DNA of 23,356 nt from Pseudomonadales bacterium (GTDB taxonomy: Bacteria; Pseudomonadota; Gammaproteobacteria; Pseudomonadales; IMCC2047): assembly GCA_021736745.1 (NCBI GenBank), contig JAIPFG010000007.1, positions 1-23,356 of the forward strand. Reading direction: 5' to 3'. Both the position numbers and the translations under genes were made by a program. Positions 15,100 to 23,356 of the stretch are shown here, piece by piece; the first letter of the stretch is position 1; every line of letters starts with the position of its first letter. The notes below the pieces were generated by a model, which was not told the DNA's origin, searched no databases, and saw only the letters and a program-made list of their open reading frames with translations.

Positions 15100-15582
15100 A
15101 TGAACCGTCTTTCAGGATTTCTAAAAATAAGCTGCCGGCATTTGCTGGTTTTTATCCTGGTCAGTCTGGCTGCTTGTACACAACTCCGCCCTGACTTTGA
15201 AGAGCCCGGAGTAAAAGTGGTTTCTTTGCGGGCATTACCGGCTGAAGGGATGGAGCAAAAATTTGCCATTGGTTTACGCATCACCAACCCTAATACGTTT
15301 GCATTGAATTTGGTGGGGATGAGTTATCATCTTAAAATCCAGGGGTATGATCTGTTAGATGGTGTCGCCAATGATATCCCGGAAATACCTGCTTTTGCGG
15401 ACATTCCATTGCAGGTCACCGCCAGTGTCAATATGCTCAATAGTCTGCGTTTTATCCGTACGCTTTTAACCGAGCCACAAGACCGGATTGAGTACGAATT
15501 GGGGGTGAAATTGGCATTAAATTCCAGGCTGTTTCCAACCCTTCACCTCGCAGAAAAGGGTGAGATTAGTTTAACCCGATAA
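15100..15582 (+). CDS. LEA type 2 (WHy domain) family lipoprotein
   Basis: A 160-residue lipoprotein. The signal peptide has a lipobox VSLAAC with lipidated Cys26, so the protein is anchored to the inner or outer membrane facing the periplasm. The mature part is a single LEA-2/WHy beta-sandwich, recognised by GLRITNPNTFALNLVGMSYHLKIQGYDLLDGVA, followed by a short hydrophilic loop and the IPLQVTASV strand. WHy-domain proteins are linked to desiccation or other stress protection, but the bacterial role is not defined. The start codon abuts the GST stop, and the ribosome site (GAGGGG) lies within the end of that gene. Confidence 0.86.
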   Translation: MNRLSGFLKISCRHLLVFILVSLAACTQLRPDFEEPGVKVVSLRALPAEGMEQKFAIGLRITNPNTFALNLVGMSYHLKIQGYDLLDGVANDIPEIPAFADIPLQVTASVNMLNSLRFIRTLLTEPQDRIEYELGVKLALNSRLFPTLHLAEKGEISLTR

Positions 15583-15708
15583 TACTAATTCTGAGTCAAA
15601 TGGTTGAGAGACTGGCTCAGACAAACAAGTAATTTCTTAAAGTAATAGAGAGTCCCTTGAACCCGTTTAGCTTGCCGTATTTACCTGTCGTTCATTTAAT
15701 TGGTCTTG

Positions 15709-16920
15709 ATGTCGATGCCTAAGACCGGCCGCCTGTTTATCCCTGCTTTAGGTATGCTGTCGGCGTTAGTGGCGATGGCGATGGATATGTATCTGCCCAG
15801 CTTGCCCTATATCGCAAAAGACCTTCAGGCGGATTATGGTCTGGTGCAACAAACCTTGAGTATCTTTCTTATTGGTATTGCCTTCAGTCAGATATTTTAT
15901 GGTCCGATCTCAGACCGTTTTGGCCGACGTTGGGTGCTCTTTGTGGGAGTCAGTATTTTTGGCTTGGTAAGTGCATTCTGTGCCCAGGCCACCGATATTC
16001 ATCAGTTGATTTATTTGCGCTGGTTACAGGCTTTGGGCGCCGGCGCGGGGAGTGTGATCGTTGCCGCCATTGTTCGGGACCTCTACCAAGGCCAACAGGC
16101 TGCGCGTGTCATGTCCTATGTGATCGTTGTCATGATGGTAGTCCCTTTGTTGGCTCCGCTCATTGGTGGTTATGTGCTGATTTGGTTCGGTTGGCGTGCG
16201 ATTTTTTGGCTGCTGCTATTGTTAGGTGTGATTTGCGCTTGGACAGTCTTTGCCGTCGTGCCGGAGACGAACCCTCCGGCTAACAGACAATCGCTGAGCC
16301 TGGTGAATGTGCTCGGTAACTATCGCCACATTCTGACACACCCAAAAGCCATGGGCTTTAATCTTTGTTCAGCCTTCAGTTACGGTTGCCTGTTTGCCTT
16401 TATCTCCGGTTCTCCCTACCTATACATCGAATACTTCGGGATTTCGCCGCAGTACTATGGCTATTTGTTTGGCTGCAATATTGTATTGACGATAAGTTGC
16501 GCTTTTTTGAATAGTCACTTAATTAACAGGTTTAATAGTCAATCATTGCTGCTGGCGGCTGTTTTTATTCAGGTGGCGGCCTGTCTTTGTTTGATGTTAA
16601 TCAGCTTTTTTCAGCTGGGTGGTGTTATCGGCACATTAATACCCATCGTTCTTTGTGTCGGCATGATCGGTATGATCAGCGCCAATTCGACCGCGTTGAT
16701 GCTCAGCTATTTTTCAACCGCTAGCGGAACCGCCTCCGGCGTGTTAAGTGTCAGTCGCTTCGGAATAGCCGGCATTGCCTCTGCGGCTGTCGGGTATCTA
16801 CACGATGGAAGCAACCGAGTGATGCCTGCGGTCATGCTTTTCTGTGTATTAGTTTCATTGGCTGCCTTAACGTTGCTCGCGGGCGTGCGTTGGTTTCAGC
16901 CGATGGAAAACCCTGAATAG
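15709..16920 (+). CDS. Bcr/CflA-type MFS multidrug efflux transporter
   Basis: An inner-membrane drug/proton antiporter of the DHA1 Bcr/CflA group. Twelve hydrophobic helices can be picked out. Helix 1 runs from about residue 8 and contains the MDMYLPSLP signature (Bcr family, acidic residue in TM1). MFS motif A appears as GPISDRFGRRWVL between TM2 and TM3, and the QALGAGAGSVIVAAIVRD segment in TM4 carries the conserved Arg. From ATG 15709 the protein has 403 residues. Starts at TTG 15700 or ATG 15715 are equally possible because no ribosome site is clear for any of them. It ends 16 bp before the convergent SIMPL-domain gene. Substrate unknown. Confidence 0.92.
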   Translation: MSMPKTGRLFIPALGMLSALVAMAMDMYLPSLPYIAKDLQADYGLVQQTLSIFLIGIAFSQIFYGPISDRFGRRWVLFVGVSIFGLVSAFCAQATDIHQLIYLRWLQALGAGAGSVIVAAIVRDLYQGQQAARVMSYVIVVMMVVPLLAPLIGGYVLIWFGWRAIFWLLLLLGVICAWTVFAVVPETNPPANRQSLSLVNVLGNYRHILTHPKAMGFNLCSAFSYGCLFAFISGSPYLYIEYFGISPQYYGYLFGCNIVLTISCAFLNSHLINRFNSQSLLLAAVFIQVAACLCLMLISFFQLGGVIGTLIPIVLCVGMIGMISANSTALMLSYFSTASGTASGVLSVSRFGIAGIASAAVGYLHDGSNRVMPAVMLFCVLVSLAALTLLAGVRWFQPMENPE

Positions 16921-16936
16921 TAAGGCTTACAGACAA

Positions 16937-17647
16937 TTAATTTTCAAGCCTAAATCGGACCAATATGTGTTTAACCAGCTCTAGTTCACCCGTTGGATAA
17001 CTCGCATCGGCGCTTTCGGCGGTGGCGCTCATGCGCATAGACAAAACTTTGGGCATAGGCGGCATGCTCTCGGTTTCACTAATCCAGAGTGCTTCACCGA
17101 GTTTGCTGTCGGCCTGTTTCGCTAACAGAGCCGCTTTTTGTTTGGCATTTTCAAAGGCCTTCAACATCGCTTTATTTTCCAATGCCTCACGGTCACTGAA
17201 ATCCAGGCTTAGGCTACCGCTGTGGGTCGCACCGATACCGACGGCACCGTCTAACAGACGGGGATACTGCTGTAAATCTCGAACCTTAATCTGCACTTCG
17301 CGGTTAACGTTGTAACCGATTAGCGCGCGATTGTGTTTGTAATCATACTCCGGGTAAACATTCAGTCTGGCGGCATGAATATCGGCTTCTTTGATCCCCA
17401 GTTTCTCACAGAGCTTGATCAGATTGGTCACCTGAGTGTCGACGAGGGTTTTGCCTTGTGCGGCTTGGTTCGAGCGATGCGAAAAAGTAAATGAGGTCGT
17501 AGCTAAATCCGGTTGTTGGATAATCTTCCCCATGCCACTGACTTCAATTTGGCGCAACGGAACGGGTTGCTCAGAAGCAGCATAAACCATACCGGTAACG
17601 AGAAAGAGACAAAGAAAACGAGTGATTGGCGTGATGATATTACCCAT
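16937..17647 (-). CDS. SIMPL-domain (DUF541, YggE-like) periplasmic protein
   Basis: A 236-residue secreted protein of the SIMPL family. A Sec signal peptide covers about residues 1-24 (hydrophobic core, then MVYA-A). The domain begins with RQIEVSGMGKIIQQPDLATTSFTF, the usual opening strand. It continues with the NVYPEYDYKHNRALIGYNVNREVQIKVRDL block (oxidised-ligand-binding beta region), then DFSDREALENKAMLKAFENAKQKAALLAKQAD. E. coli YggE, of the same family, affects oxidative-stress sensitivity, but the molecular function is unknown. AAGGA lies about 9 bases before the ATG. The gene follows rep on the same strand after a 76-bp gap. Confidence 0.9.
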   Translation of the reverse strand: MGNIITPITRFLCLFLVTGMVYAASEQPVPLRQIEVSGMGKIIQQPDLATTSFTFSHRSNQAAQGKTLVDTQVTNLIKLCEKLGIKEADIHAARLNVYPEYDYKHNRALIGYNVNREVQIKVRDLQQYPRLLDGAVGIGATHSGSLSLDFSDREALENKAMLKAFENAKQKAALLAKQADSKLGEALWISETESMPPMPKVLSMRMSATAESADASYPTGELELVKHILVRFRLEN

Positions 17648-17723
17648 GTGATGATTCCTTCTATCCTGGTTGGGTTTGATTAGAGGGTCTATTGGTTATT
17701 GAGTTCAGCGTAAAGGGGCACTT

Positions 17724-19742
17724 TTATGTGGCGCCCATCAAATCACGGAGACCGGCTATCGCGGATTTTCCGCGTTGCCTTTTTGCCTGTGGGCAGACAT
17801 TTTTCCCCCCTTCCCAGGCAAGATCTTCTTCCGGCAATTCCTGAATAAAACGGCTGGCTTCGGTAGCAACTGTTTCGCCATATTGTTTGCGCTCAAGCGC
17901 CAGCGTCAGTGTCAGGGTTTTCTGGGCGCGGGTAATACCGACATAAAACAGACGGCGTTCTTCTTCGATGCTTTCCGCTTCGATACTGTTGCGGTGAGGG
18001 AGTAAGTTTTCCTCCAAACCCATGATGAATACATGGGGGAATTCCAGTCCCTTGGAGGCGTGCAGCGTCATCAGCTGTACCTGGTTAGCGTCATCTTCTT
18101 GCTGTTGACGCTCCATCATATCCTGTAGCGCCAGGCGCGCCAGTGCATCGGCAAGCAGCGCGTCATTCTCCTTATGGTCATCTTCCGGAAGATTTTTTAG
18201 TAAAGATTCGAGTAAAAACCAGATATTGGACATCCGTCGTTCCGCCATTTGGCGGCTGCTGCTGTTCTGTACCAGCCATGCCTCATAATCCAATTCCAAG
18301 ATCATATCGCGGATCGCCGTTTCCAGGCTCTGCTGATAACAGCGTTGGGTAATGGATTCCAGCCAGTGTTTAAAGCGCCGAATTTTATCTAGTTGTTGCG
18401 GTTTCAGTTGTTGCTCCAACCCAAGTTCGCTACAGGCTGAGAAAAGGCTGATGTTTCGCTCTGTGGCGTAACATCCCAACGCCTCCAGCGTGGTAGCGCC
18501 GATCTGTCGGCGTGGCACATTTACAATACGTAAAAAGGCCGTATCGTCATCCGGATTAGCAATCAAACGCAGGTAGGCAATGATATCTTTGATTTCCGCT
18601 TTATCGAAAAAGGAGTTGCCGCCGCTGATTTTGTAAGGAACTTGGAATTGCTGAAGTTTTAATTCCAGCATACGCGCCTGATGATTACCCCGGTACAGTA
18701 CTGCAAAGTCTCTGAATTGGGTCCGTTTTTGTAACCGCTGGCTGACAATGTCGGTGGCAATTCGCTCCGCTTCCGCTTCATCGTCGTCGCACTGCAAAAC
18801 ACGAATTTCATCGCCGCTGCCGAGTTGGCTCCAGAGTTTCTTGGCAAAAACATGCGGGTTATTACTGATCACCTGGTTCGCCGCCTTTAATATCCGTGCC
18901 GAAGAACGGTAGTTTTGTTCGAGCTTGATCACTTCAAGCCCGGGAAAATCCTGCTGCAGCAATGACAGATTTTCCGGAACCGCTCCCCGCCAGGCGTAAA
19001 TGGACTGATCGTCATCGCCAACCACGGTGAAGGTGCGGCGGACACCCACCAAGAGTTTCACCATCAAATATTGGCTGGCATTGGTATCCTGATATTCGTC
19101 GACCAGCAGGTAGCGGATTTGGTTTTGCCAGCGATCCAGTATGTCCGGATGGGTTTGAAAAAGCTCGGTTGGCAACAGAATAAGATCGTCAAAATCCACC
19201 GCGTTATAGGCACGAAGCTGACGGTTATAGAGTTGGTAAACCTTTGCCGCCATCATTTCATTACCATTGCCGGCCAGCGTTAGTGCCATTTCCGGTTGGG
19301 TCATGGCGTTTTTCCAGCTGGAAATGCGCTGCTGAATGAAATAGATCAGTTCTTTATCGATATTTTCACTGCTCGGAATCAGCTCTTTGATCAGCGTTTG
19401 GGTATCGTGGGAATCGAAGATTGAGAATCCTGGTTTGATCTTCAATGACTTGTGTTCACGGCGAATGATATTCAGGCCGAGGTTATGGAACGTACTGACG
19501 GTGAGCGCTTTAACCGCTTCCCCTTTGATTTGTTTGGCCACGCGTTCCTTCATTTCACGCGCGGCTTTGTTGGTGAAGGTCACTGCAAAAATGTGTTTAG
19601 GTTGAATATCGCATTGCTTGATCAGATGCGCAATTTTATTGGTGATCACGGTAGTTTTACCGCTACCGGCACCGGCTAACACTAATAAGGGGCGATCTAC
19701 CAAGAGAATGGCTTGTTGTTGCTGCGCGTTTAATCGGGACAC
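17724..19742 (-). CDS. rep: ATP-dependent DNA helicase Rep
   Basis: Rep is a 3'-5' superfamily 1A helicase that clears proteins ahead of replication forks together with DnaB. The closest pattern is E. coli Rep rather than UvrD: the N-terminus RLNAQQQQAI, Walker A LAGAGSGKT (about 22-30), motif Ia AVTFTNKAAREMKERV, motif II DEYQDTN (about 215-221), motif III GDDDQSIYAWRGA (about 242-254), motif IV EQNYRSS, motif V VQLMTLHASKGLEFPHVF and motif VI EERRLFYVGITRA. A GTG at 19742 with TAGGAG just upstream gives 672 residues (E. coli 673) and starts in MSRLN; a TTG at 19766 would add eight non-conserved residues. The basic C-terminal tail is where E. coli Rep contacts DnaB. Confidence 0.96.
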   Translation of the reverse strand: MSRLNAQQQQAILLVDRPLLVLAGAGSGKTTVITNKIAHLIKQCDIQPKHIFAVTFTNKAAREMKERVAKQIKGEAVKALTVSTFHNLGLNIIRREHKSLKIKPGFSIFDSHDTQTLIKELIPSSENIDKELIYFIQQRISSWKNAMTQPEMALTLAGNGNEMMAAKVYQLYNRQLRAYNAVDFDDLILLPTELFQTHPDILDRWQNQIRYLLVDEYQDTNASQYLMVKLLVGVRRTFTVVGDDDQSIYAWRGAVPENLSLLQQDFPGLEVIKLEQNYRSSARILKAANQVISNNPHVFAKKLWSQLGSGDEIRVLQCDDDEAEAERIATDIVSQRLQKRTQFRDFAVLYRGNHQARMLELKLQQFQVPYKISGGNSFFDKAEIKDIIAYLRLIANPDDDTAFLRIVNVPRRQIGATTLEALGCYATERNISLFSACSELGLEQQLKPQQLDKIRRFKHWLESITQRCYQQSLETAIRDMILELDYEAWLVQNSSSRQMAERRMSNIWFLLESLLKNLPEDDHKENDALLADALARLALQDMMERQQQEDDANQVQLMTLHASKGLEFPHVFIMGLEENLLPHRNSIEAESIEEERRLFYVGITRAQKTLTLTLALERKQYGETVATEASRFIQELPEEDLAWEGGKNVCPQAKRQRGKSAIAGLRDLMGAT

Positions 19743-19828
19743 AAAACTCCTAGAAGGAACACTCAAAAGGATGCGATTGTAGCAACGCGCATGGCAAGGC
19801 GGAAGCGCTCAATTTAAAAGATGAGCGT

Positions 19829-20431
19829 TCAAGTCTGAGGTGGTTCGGAAGCCTCAAGCAATCTTCTCGCCTTGGCAATGCTGGCCCCAAGTTCTTGTAC
19901 GCTGGGGATTTCCTTAGCCAAGGTCTTCGGCCAGCCATTGCTGTCCCATAAACTGGCTTTTGTCAGGGCGGTAGAACAATGGGGAAATATTTTTTCGATA
20001 CGGATGCGAATAAAGGACTTGTTGCGCTTGAGGTTGCCACCCATTTGCAGGATGGTCGCTTCATCGTGTATTGCGTAAGCGACGCCGTAGGCTCGCAGAA
20101 CTTCCTTCACGCCGGGAATCATAAATAGCATGCCCACTTGGTTGCGTTGCTCGAGGTTGCTGATGGTATGGAGCTTTTTATTGCCCATTTCATCCAAAAA
20201 AGCGATATGTTTGTCATCAAGCACCTGGATAAAACCGGGCTGGCCACCGCGTGGGCTCATATCGATATAGCCCGTCTCGTTACGGCTGGAAAGCACCATA
20301 AAAGTACTGGCGCGGATAAATTGCTTGGTGGTTTCCTCGAGGCAGGGCGCATGGGCATCAACGACATAATCGGCGGGTTCTCCGTAAAGAGAACGGTAAG
20401 TTGTTTGGCTCATCGATTGATCTTCATTCAT
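19829..20431 (-). CDS. Pyridoxamine 5'-phosphate oxidase (PPOX) family flavoprotein
   Basis: A 200-residue split-barrel FMN-binding protein of the PPOX superfamily. The visible pattern is the ASTFMVLSSRNETGYIDMSPRGGQPGFIQVLDD segment, followed by FLDEMGNKKLHTISNLEQRNQVGMLFMIPG. This resembles the group defined by DR2398-like proteins rather than PdxH itself; the P-(loop)-GN...N...VG.LF.IPG spacing is characteristic. Likely an FMN- or F420-type oxidoreductase of unknown substrate, cytoplasmic. It starts 12 bp after the stop of lpxR on the same strand, so the two probably share a transcript. The ribosome site is weak (GAGA). Confidence 0.86.
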   Translation of the reverse strand: MNEDQSMSQTTYRSLYGEPADYVVDAHAPCLEETTKQFIRASTFMVLSSRNETGYIDMSPRGGQPGFIQVLDDKHIAFLDEMGNKKLHTISNLEQRNQVGMLFMIPGVKEVLRAYGVAYAIHDEATILQMGGNLKRNKSFIRIRIEKIFPHCSTALTKASLWDSNGWPKTLAKEIPSVQELGASIAKARRLLEASEPPQT

Positions 20432-20443
20432 GGTATTTCTCGG

Positions 20444-21502
20444 TTAGTAACTAAAGGAGATGGAAATCGAACCGTAGGAATGGGCGTCATCCTGTTGCTC
20501 AAACTCTTTAGAACGAAAGACACGGGCAACGGAGAATTTAACCCCCTTGAAAACCGTGCTTAGGCCGACGGAGGCATCTCCCACGAACTCTTTTTTGCTG
20601 ACACTGTGGCTGTCTTCAAAGGTATTGCCATCAAGAAAAATATCCCTGGCGACTGCTCTGACATCAAAACTGGCAAAGAAGTGGACGCCGATTTTGCCGG
20701 GCGCACTGATGCGGGGATCCCAAACAGCCCCAGGTGCGCTGTTGTCGCCACCGGGCCTGACGGCCGATGTGCCAAAATCATTGGGAATCAGCCAACCCCA
20801 GCGGAGTTCGCCGCCAAGGTTCGCGTAGGTGGCCACATTGCCAACGGCAACCCCGGCATGACCGATAAAGTCATAACCAAAGCGACCATCGTGTGGCGTA
20901 TGGTTGATCAGCTTCCGACGATGCTCGTATAAAAAAAGTAAGCCTAGCTCATCGTCAAGCTGATTATCCCACCCCTTAAATTTGTCGAATCCGCGCAGGT
21001 CATGGATGAAGTCCTGTGCTTCCTGACCTAATGCCGCAGGGCCAACGATGCCAATATTGACCTCCAAAGTATCAAGCTGGCGCTGGCTTTTACTCTGGTA
21101 AGCAAAACGTGTAAATAGCCAGCCCGCATAAGGCCTGTCGTCTTTTACGATGTCAGTGGCATCAATATCTTCCGGCGTGTAAATGGTTTGGCCGAGCGAA
21201 ACAATGAGATTACGCTGGAGACGCCTTGAGGGAGGATGAAAAAACTTAAGCCGTTTATTGACGGAACGTATCCATTTCGGCAGTGATGGGTCCTTAATAT
21301 AATCATTCAAATCTGGAGAAATCCAGGAAAGACGCACGCCATTAGTGTAGTTTTGATCTGTTTCCGCAAACAGATCATTTTCAAAATAAAGACTGAAGGT
21401 CCAACTGTCCTTAGGGTCTTCAACGGCATAACCAAAACGAGGTAACAGGACAACAAAAAGTATTGGTAATAACGCCGTCACAAATCGTCGAGCTTGCTTC
21501 AT
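20444..21502 (-). CDS. lpxR: Lipid A deacylase LpxR family outer-membrane protein
   Basis: LpxR removes the 3'-acyloxyacyl chain of lipid A at the outer membrane, calcium-dependently in Salmonella. The protein has 352 residues with a Sec signal peptide of about 26 residues (cleavage near GYA). The mature N-terminus contains the family block FENDLFAETDQNYTNGVRLSW (40-60), with the Asn-Asp and Thr positions linked to catalysis and Ca2+ binding. The conserved DRPYAGWLF and GPAALGQEAQDFIHDL (with the candidate catalytic His) follow. Alternating hydrophobic strands and a terminal aromatic (SISFSY) fit a beta-barrel recognised by the BAM machinery. Family assignment (DUF2219) is firm; lipid A as substrate is inferred. 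Confidence 0.9.
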   Translation of the reverse strand: MKQARRFVTALLPILFVVLLPRFGYAVEDPKDSWTFSLYFENDLFAETDQNYTNGVRLSWISPDLNDYIKDPSLPKWIRSVNKRLKFFHPPSRRLQRNLIVSLGQTIYTPEDIDATDIVKDDRPYAGWLFTRFAYQSKSQRQLDTLEVNIGIVGPAALGQEAQDFIHDLRGFDKFKGWDNQLDDELGLLFLYEHRRKLINHTPHDGRFGYDFIGHAGVAVGNVATYANLGGELRWGWLIPNDFGTSAVRPGGDNSAPGAVWDPRISAPGKIGVHFFASFDVRAVARDIFLDGNTFEDSHSVSKKEFVGDASVGLSTVFKGVKFSVARVFRSKEFEQQDDAHSYGSISISFSY

Positions 21503-21533
21503 AGGGTTTAATGTTCTCCGTTATCCTGGTCGA

Positions 21534-21562
21534 GAATGCTCTACTATAGGAGCTCAGCATTC
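21534..21562. repeat. Inverted repeat upstream of lpxR
   Basis: GAATGCT (21534-21540) and AGCATTC (21556-21562) form a perfect 7-bp inverted repeat with a 15-base centre, about 32 bp upstream of the lpxR start in the 226-bp divergent region shared with the globin gene. It could be an operator or an mRNA hairpin in the lpxR leader; the arm length is short enough to arise by chance. I see no other clear signal in this divergent region apart from the globin ribosome site GAGG. Confidence 0.35.
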
Positions 21563-21728
21563 AGCAGCATGATTGTAATGTGCTTTTGTTGCAGCGTCCT
21601 TATCTGTTTAAAGTTTGCCACGGACATCTAGAATATCAAAACAACTTGCATGCGTTACTGATTAAAGAGAAGATATTTTTCCGGCAACGAAGCCAATTTG
21701 AATGGTTGTGTAGGATAAGAGGTAAACC

Positions 21729-22133
21729 ATGACTAAGCAGCAGAAGAATGTTTTTATGCAAAGCTTGAGGCGTTGCAAGGAAAAAGAGGATTTTATCGAT
21801 CAGTTCTATCGCCGCTTTTTAGGGGCCTCTGACGAAATTAAACAAATGTTTGAACATACTAATTTCGCTGCACAAAAATTCAAATTGTTGAAATCCCTGG
21901 AAATCATCGTGTTGGCGATTGAGGGTATTCCTGAAGCGGTTCATCAACTCAACTTGCGTGCCATATCGCACAGTCGTGAGCATCTGAATGTCAAACCTGA
22001 GCTTTATGATTATTGGCTGGAGTCACTACTTCAAACCGTCGTGGTCTGCGACCATCAGTATAACCGGGAAGTGGAGCATGCTTGGCGAGAAGCGGGTGGA
22101 TATGCGATCAAATATATGACTGACCGCTATTGA
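21729..22133 (+). CDS. Single-domain globin
   Basis: A 134-residue globin-fold protein resembling the sensor-type/single-domain globins of bacteria. The E-F region carries LRAISHSREHLNVKPELYDYWLESLL (76-101). His81 is the best candidate for the proximal haem ligand, with His85 as alternative; the VKPELYDYWL sequence after it is family-typical. The C-terminal helix shows the characteristic DHQYNREVEHAWREAGGYAIKYM. A Phe (FYRRFL, 26-31) fits the B-helix and CD region. It binds haem and presumably O2 or NO in the cytoplasm; whether it detoxifies or senses is unknown, and no output domain is attached. The ribosome site GAGG lies 6-7 bases before the ATG. It appears monocistronic, convergent with fadE. 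Confidence 0.85.
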   Translation: MTKQQKNVFMQSLRRCKEKEDFIDQFYRRFLGASDEIKQMFEHTNFAAQKFKLLKSLEIIVLAIEGIPEAVHQLNLRAISHSREHLNVKPELYDYWLESLLQTVVVCDHQYNREVEHAWREAGGYAIKYMTDRY

Positions 22134-22252
22134 ACTTAAATTTTGGCATTAGGTTGAACAATCGGTTACTGTCGCAAAGATATTTGCACTTACCTGCTTA
22201 ACATCAACTCCGAAAATACAGAGTGAGAGCTACGCCAATAATGGCCAGCACA

Positions 22253-22285
22253 GGCTTTTCCGACGTTGCTCGCTGAGAAAAAGCC
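22253..22285. repeat. Inverted repeat between globin and fadE
   Basis: GGCTTTT (22253-22259) pairs with AAAAGCC (22279-22285) around a 19-base loop, just beyond the fadE stop. No T-run follows on either strand, so it is only a weak candidate for a bidirectional terminator of the convergent globin and fadE genes. The rest of the 164-bp gap (22134-22297) shows nothing recognisable. Confidence 0.3.
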
Positions 22286-22297
22286 GTTTACTTCTGG

Positions 22298-23356
22298 CTA
22301 CTTCCTCGACTTGGCTCGCAATGCATCCGCTGCAAAATCATCCACCGCAATTAACGCCATGACCTTATGATCGAAATCACGCAATTGCGCCGCTTCATCG
22401 GTAGTCAAGATACCTTTTTCCTCTGCTTGATTGATTTGCGAAGGGGTGTCTTCGGCCGTCACGACGCCTGAGCGCCGTGCTTCGAACACTTTGCGTTCCA
22501 GTGGTTTAACCGTTTCCGTGAGCTCCAAGGCTTCCTGTAACAAACCCAATGGGTTGTTGGGTTCGCAACGGGTATAAATATCCTGGCACAGGCGGTCACG
22601 TGCGTCGGTGGGGCGCATGATCAGGTCGGTGATTTCCTGTGCCAGCTCATCGGCCGGGGCAGAAAAAGTACGTCCCATCGGGAAGATCAATACCCGCAAC
22701 AATCTGGCCACCCAGGGGTTAGGGAAGTTGCGCAAAAAGCCATGTAACTGTTCCTGTGCACTATAAAGCAACTTGCGACACGCCCATTCCACCAGGGGTA
22801 AGTCTTCAGCTGGCCGACCCTGATTTTTGTAATGTTTTAACACCATGGAGGCGAGATAAATAGAACTCAATACATCGCCCAAACGCGCCGATAATAATTC
22901 CTTCCGTTTTAATTCGCCGCCTAAAAACAGCATGGCGGTATCCGAAGCGAGGGCAAAGGCAGCACTATAGCGATTGATCTGCTGGTAATAGCGTCGTGTC
23001 GGGCCGTGGTCTGGAACATCGGCAACCCGTGCCTGAGTCAAGGCCAAAAGCAAAGAGCGGGACGCGTTACTGAGGGCGTAACCAATATGCCCGAAAAGGG
23101 CCTCGTCAAACTCTGGTAAAGCCGCTTTGTCATCGGGGTTCGCCAACGCCTGCATTTCGCGGAAAACAAAAGGGTGACAACGAATCGCACCCTGCCCGAA
23201 AATAATTAAACTGCGGGTGAGAATGTTGGCGCCTTCCACCGTGATCGCAATGGGAATGGATTGATAACTGCGCCCCAGATAATTTTTGGGTCCCAGCATA
23301 ATGCCTTTACCGCCTTGTACATCCATCGCATCATTGGCAACCTCTCGGCCCATCTC
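22298..23356 (-). CDS. fadE: Acyl-CoA dehydrogenase FadE, C-terminal part (partial)
   Basis: FadE performs the first step of fatty acid beta-oxidation, FAD-dependent conversion of acyl-CoA to trans-2-enoyl-CoA. The 352 visible codons start inside the protein, since the frame runs off the window edge, and match the C-terminal part of the long E. coli-type FadE (814 residues). DAMDVQGGKGIMLGPKNYLGRSYQSIPIAITVEGANILTRSLIIFGQGAIRCHPF corresponds to the region with the conserved GGKG and the EGANIL motif of the acyl-CoA dehydrogenase C-terminal domain. The rest is the extra helical FadE C-terminal domain (DUF1974), including DRLCQDIYT. The Met at 23353 is internal, not a start. The protein ends in a basic tail (LRAKSRK). 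Confidence 0.93.
   Translation of the reverse strand, partial: EMGREVANDAMDVQGGKGIMLGPKNYLGRSYQSIPIAITVEGANILTRSLIIFGQGAIRCHPFVFREMQALANPDDKAALPEFDEALFGHIGYALSNASRSLLLALTQARVADVPDHGPTRRYYQQINRYSAAFALASDTAMLFLGGELKRKELLSARLGDVLSSIYLASMVLKHYKNQGRPAEDLPLVEWACRKLLYSAQEQLHGFLRNFPNPWVARLLRVLIFPMGRTFSAPADELAQEITDLIMRPTDARDRLCQDIYTRCEPNNPLGLLQEALELTETVKPLERKVFEARRSGVVTAEDTPSQINQAEEKGILTTDEAAQLRDFDHKVMALIAVDDFAADALRAKSRK

Noticed and set aside
15590..15640. CTGAG...CTCAG pairing after the LEA-2 lipoprotein gene as a terminator
   Set aside because: The stem is only five pairs with bulges and has no T-tract.

Overview
The window is ordinary-looking chromosomal DNA from a gammaproteobacterium. The evidence is a mutS / pncC-recA-recX neighbourhood, an E. 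coli/Pseudomonas-type LexA box (CTGT-N8-ACAG) at recA, a cmoAB pair for wobble-uridine modification, a Rep helicase and a FadE-type acyl-CoA dehydrogenase. Base composition is close to balanced. The mix of UbiD decarboxylases, a FAXC-like GST, LpxR and FadE would suit a marine, Cellvibrionales-like bacterium, but that placement is a guess.

Layout. 1-936 (-) is the 5' part of mutS, divergent from pncC-recA-recX (+, 1023-3092). A 157-bp element with terminal inverted repeats and flanking TATAA direct repeats (3138-3304) lies between recX and a beta-hydroxyacid dehydrogenase plus MATE exporter pair (3356-5614, +). A minus-strand block follows (9680-5717): a YkgJ-type cysteine-cluster protein, a divergent UbiD-like protein, a YhbQ-type GIY-YIG protein and, after a 265-bp gap, a canonical UbiD decarboxylase. 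Next come a PAS-GGDEF diguanylate cyclase (-) and a limonene-epoxide-hydrolase-like protein (+). The minus-strand group msrA-cmoA-cmoB-msrB (14253-11300) joins two exported methionine sulfoxide reductases with the cmo5U tRNA pathway. On the plus strand are a FAXC-like GST, a LEA-2 lipoprotein and a Bcr/CflA-type MFS exporter (14389-16920). The minus strand then carries lpxR, a PPOX flavoprotein, rep and a SIMPL-domain protein (21502-16937). A globin (+) and the C-terminal part of fadE (-) end the window.

Functional themes: DNA repair and replication (MutS, RecA, RecX, Rep); oxidative or xenobiotic stress (MsrA, MsrB, GST, epoxide-hydrolase-like protein, MATE and MFS pumps, globin); prFMN-type decarboxylation (UbiD pair); envelope modification (LpxR). 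No rRNA, tRNA, CRISPR array, prophage or intact transposase was seen. No gene-free stretch exceeds about 270 bp.

The least ordinary signals are the MITE-like element, the UbiD paralogue that lacks the family's catalytic residues, apparent non-canonical starts for recX (CTG) and the MATE gene (ATT), and a hairpin holding a short ORF just ahead of cmoA. I found no clear multi-gene system that looks wholly new.
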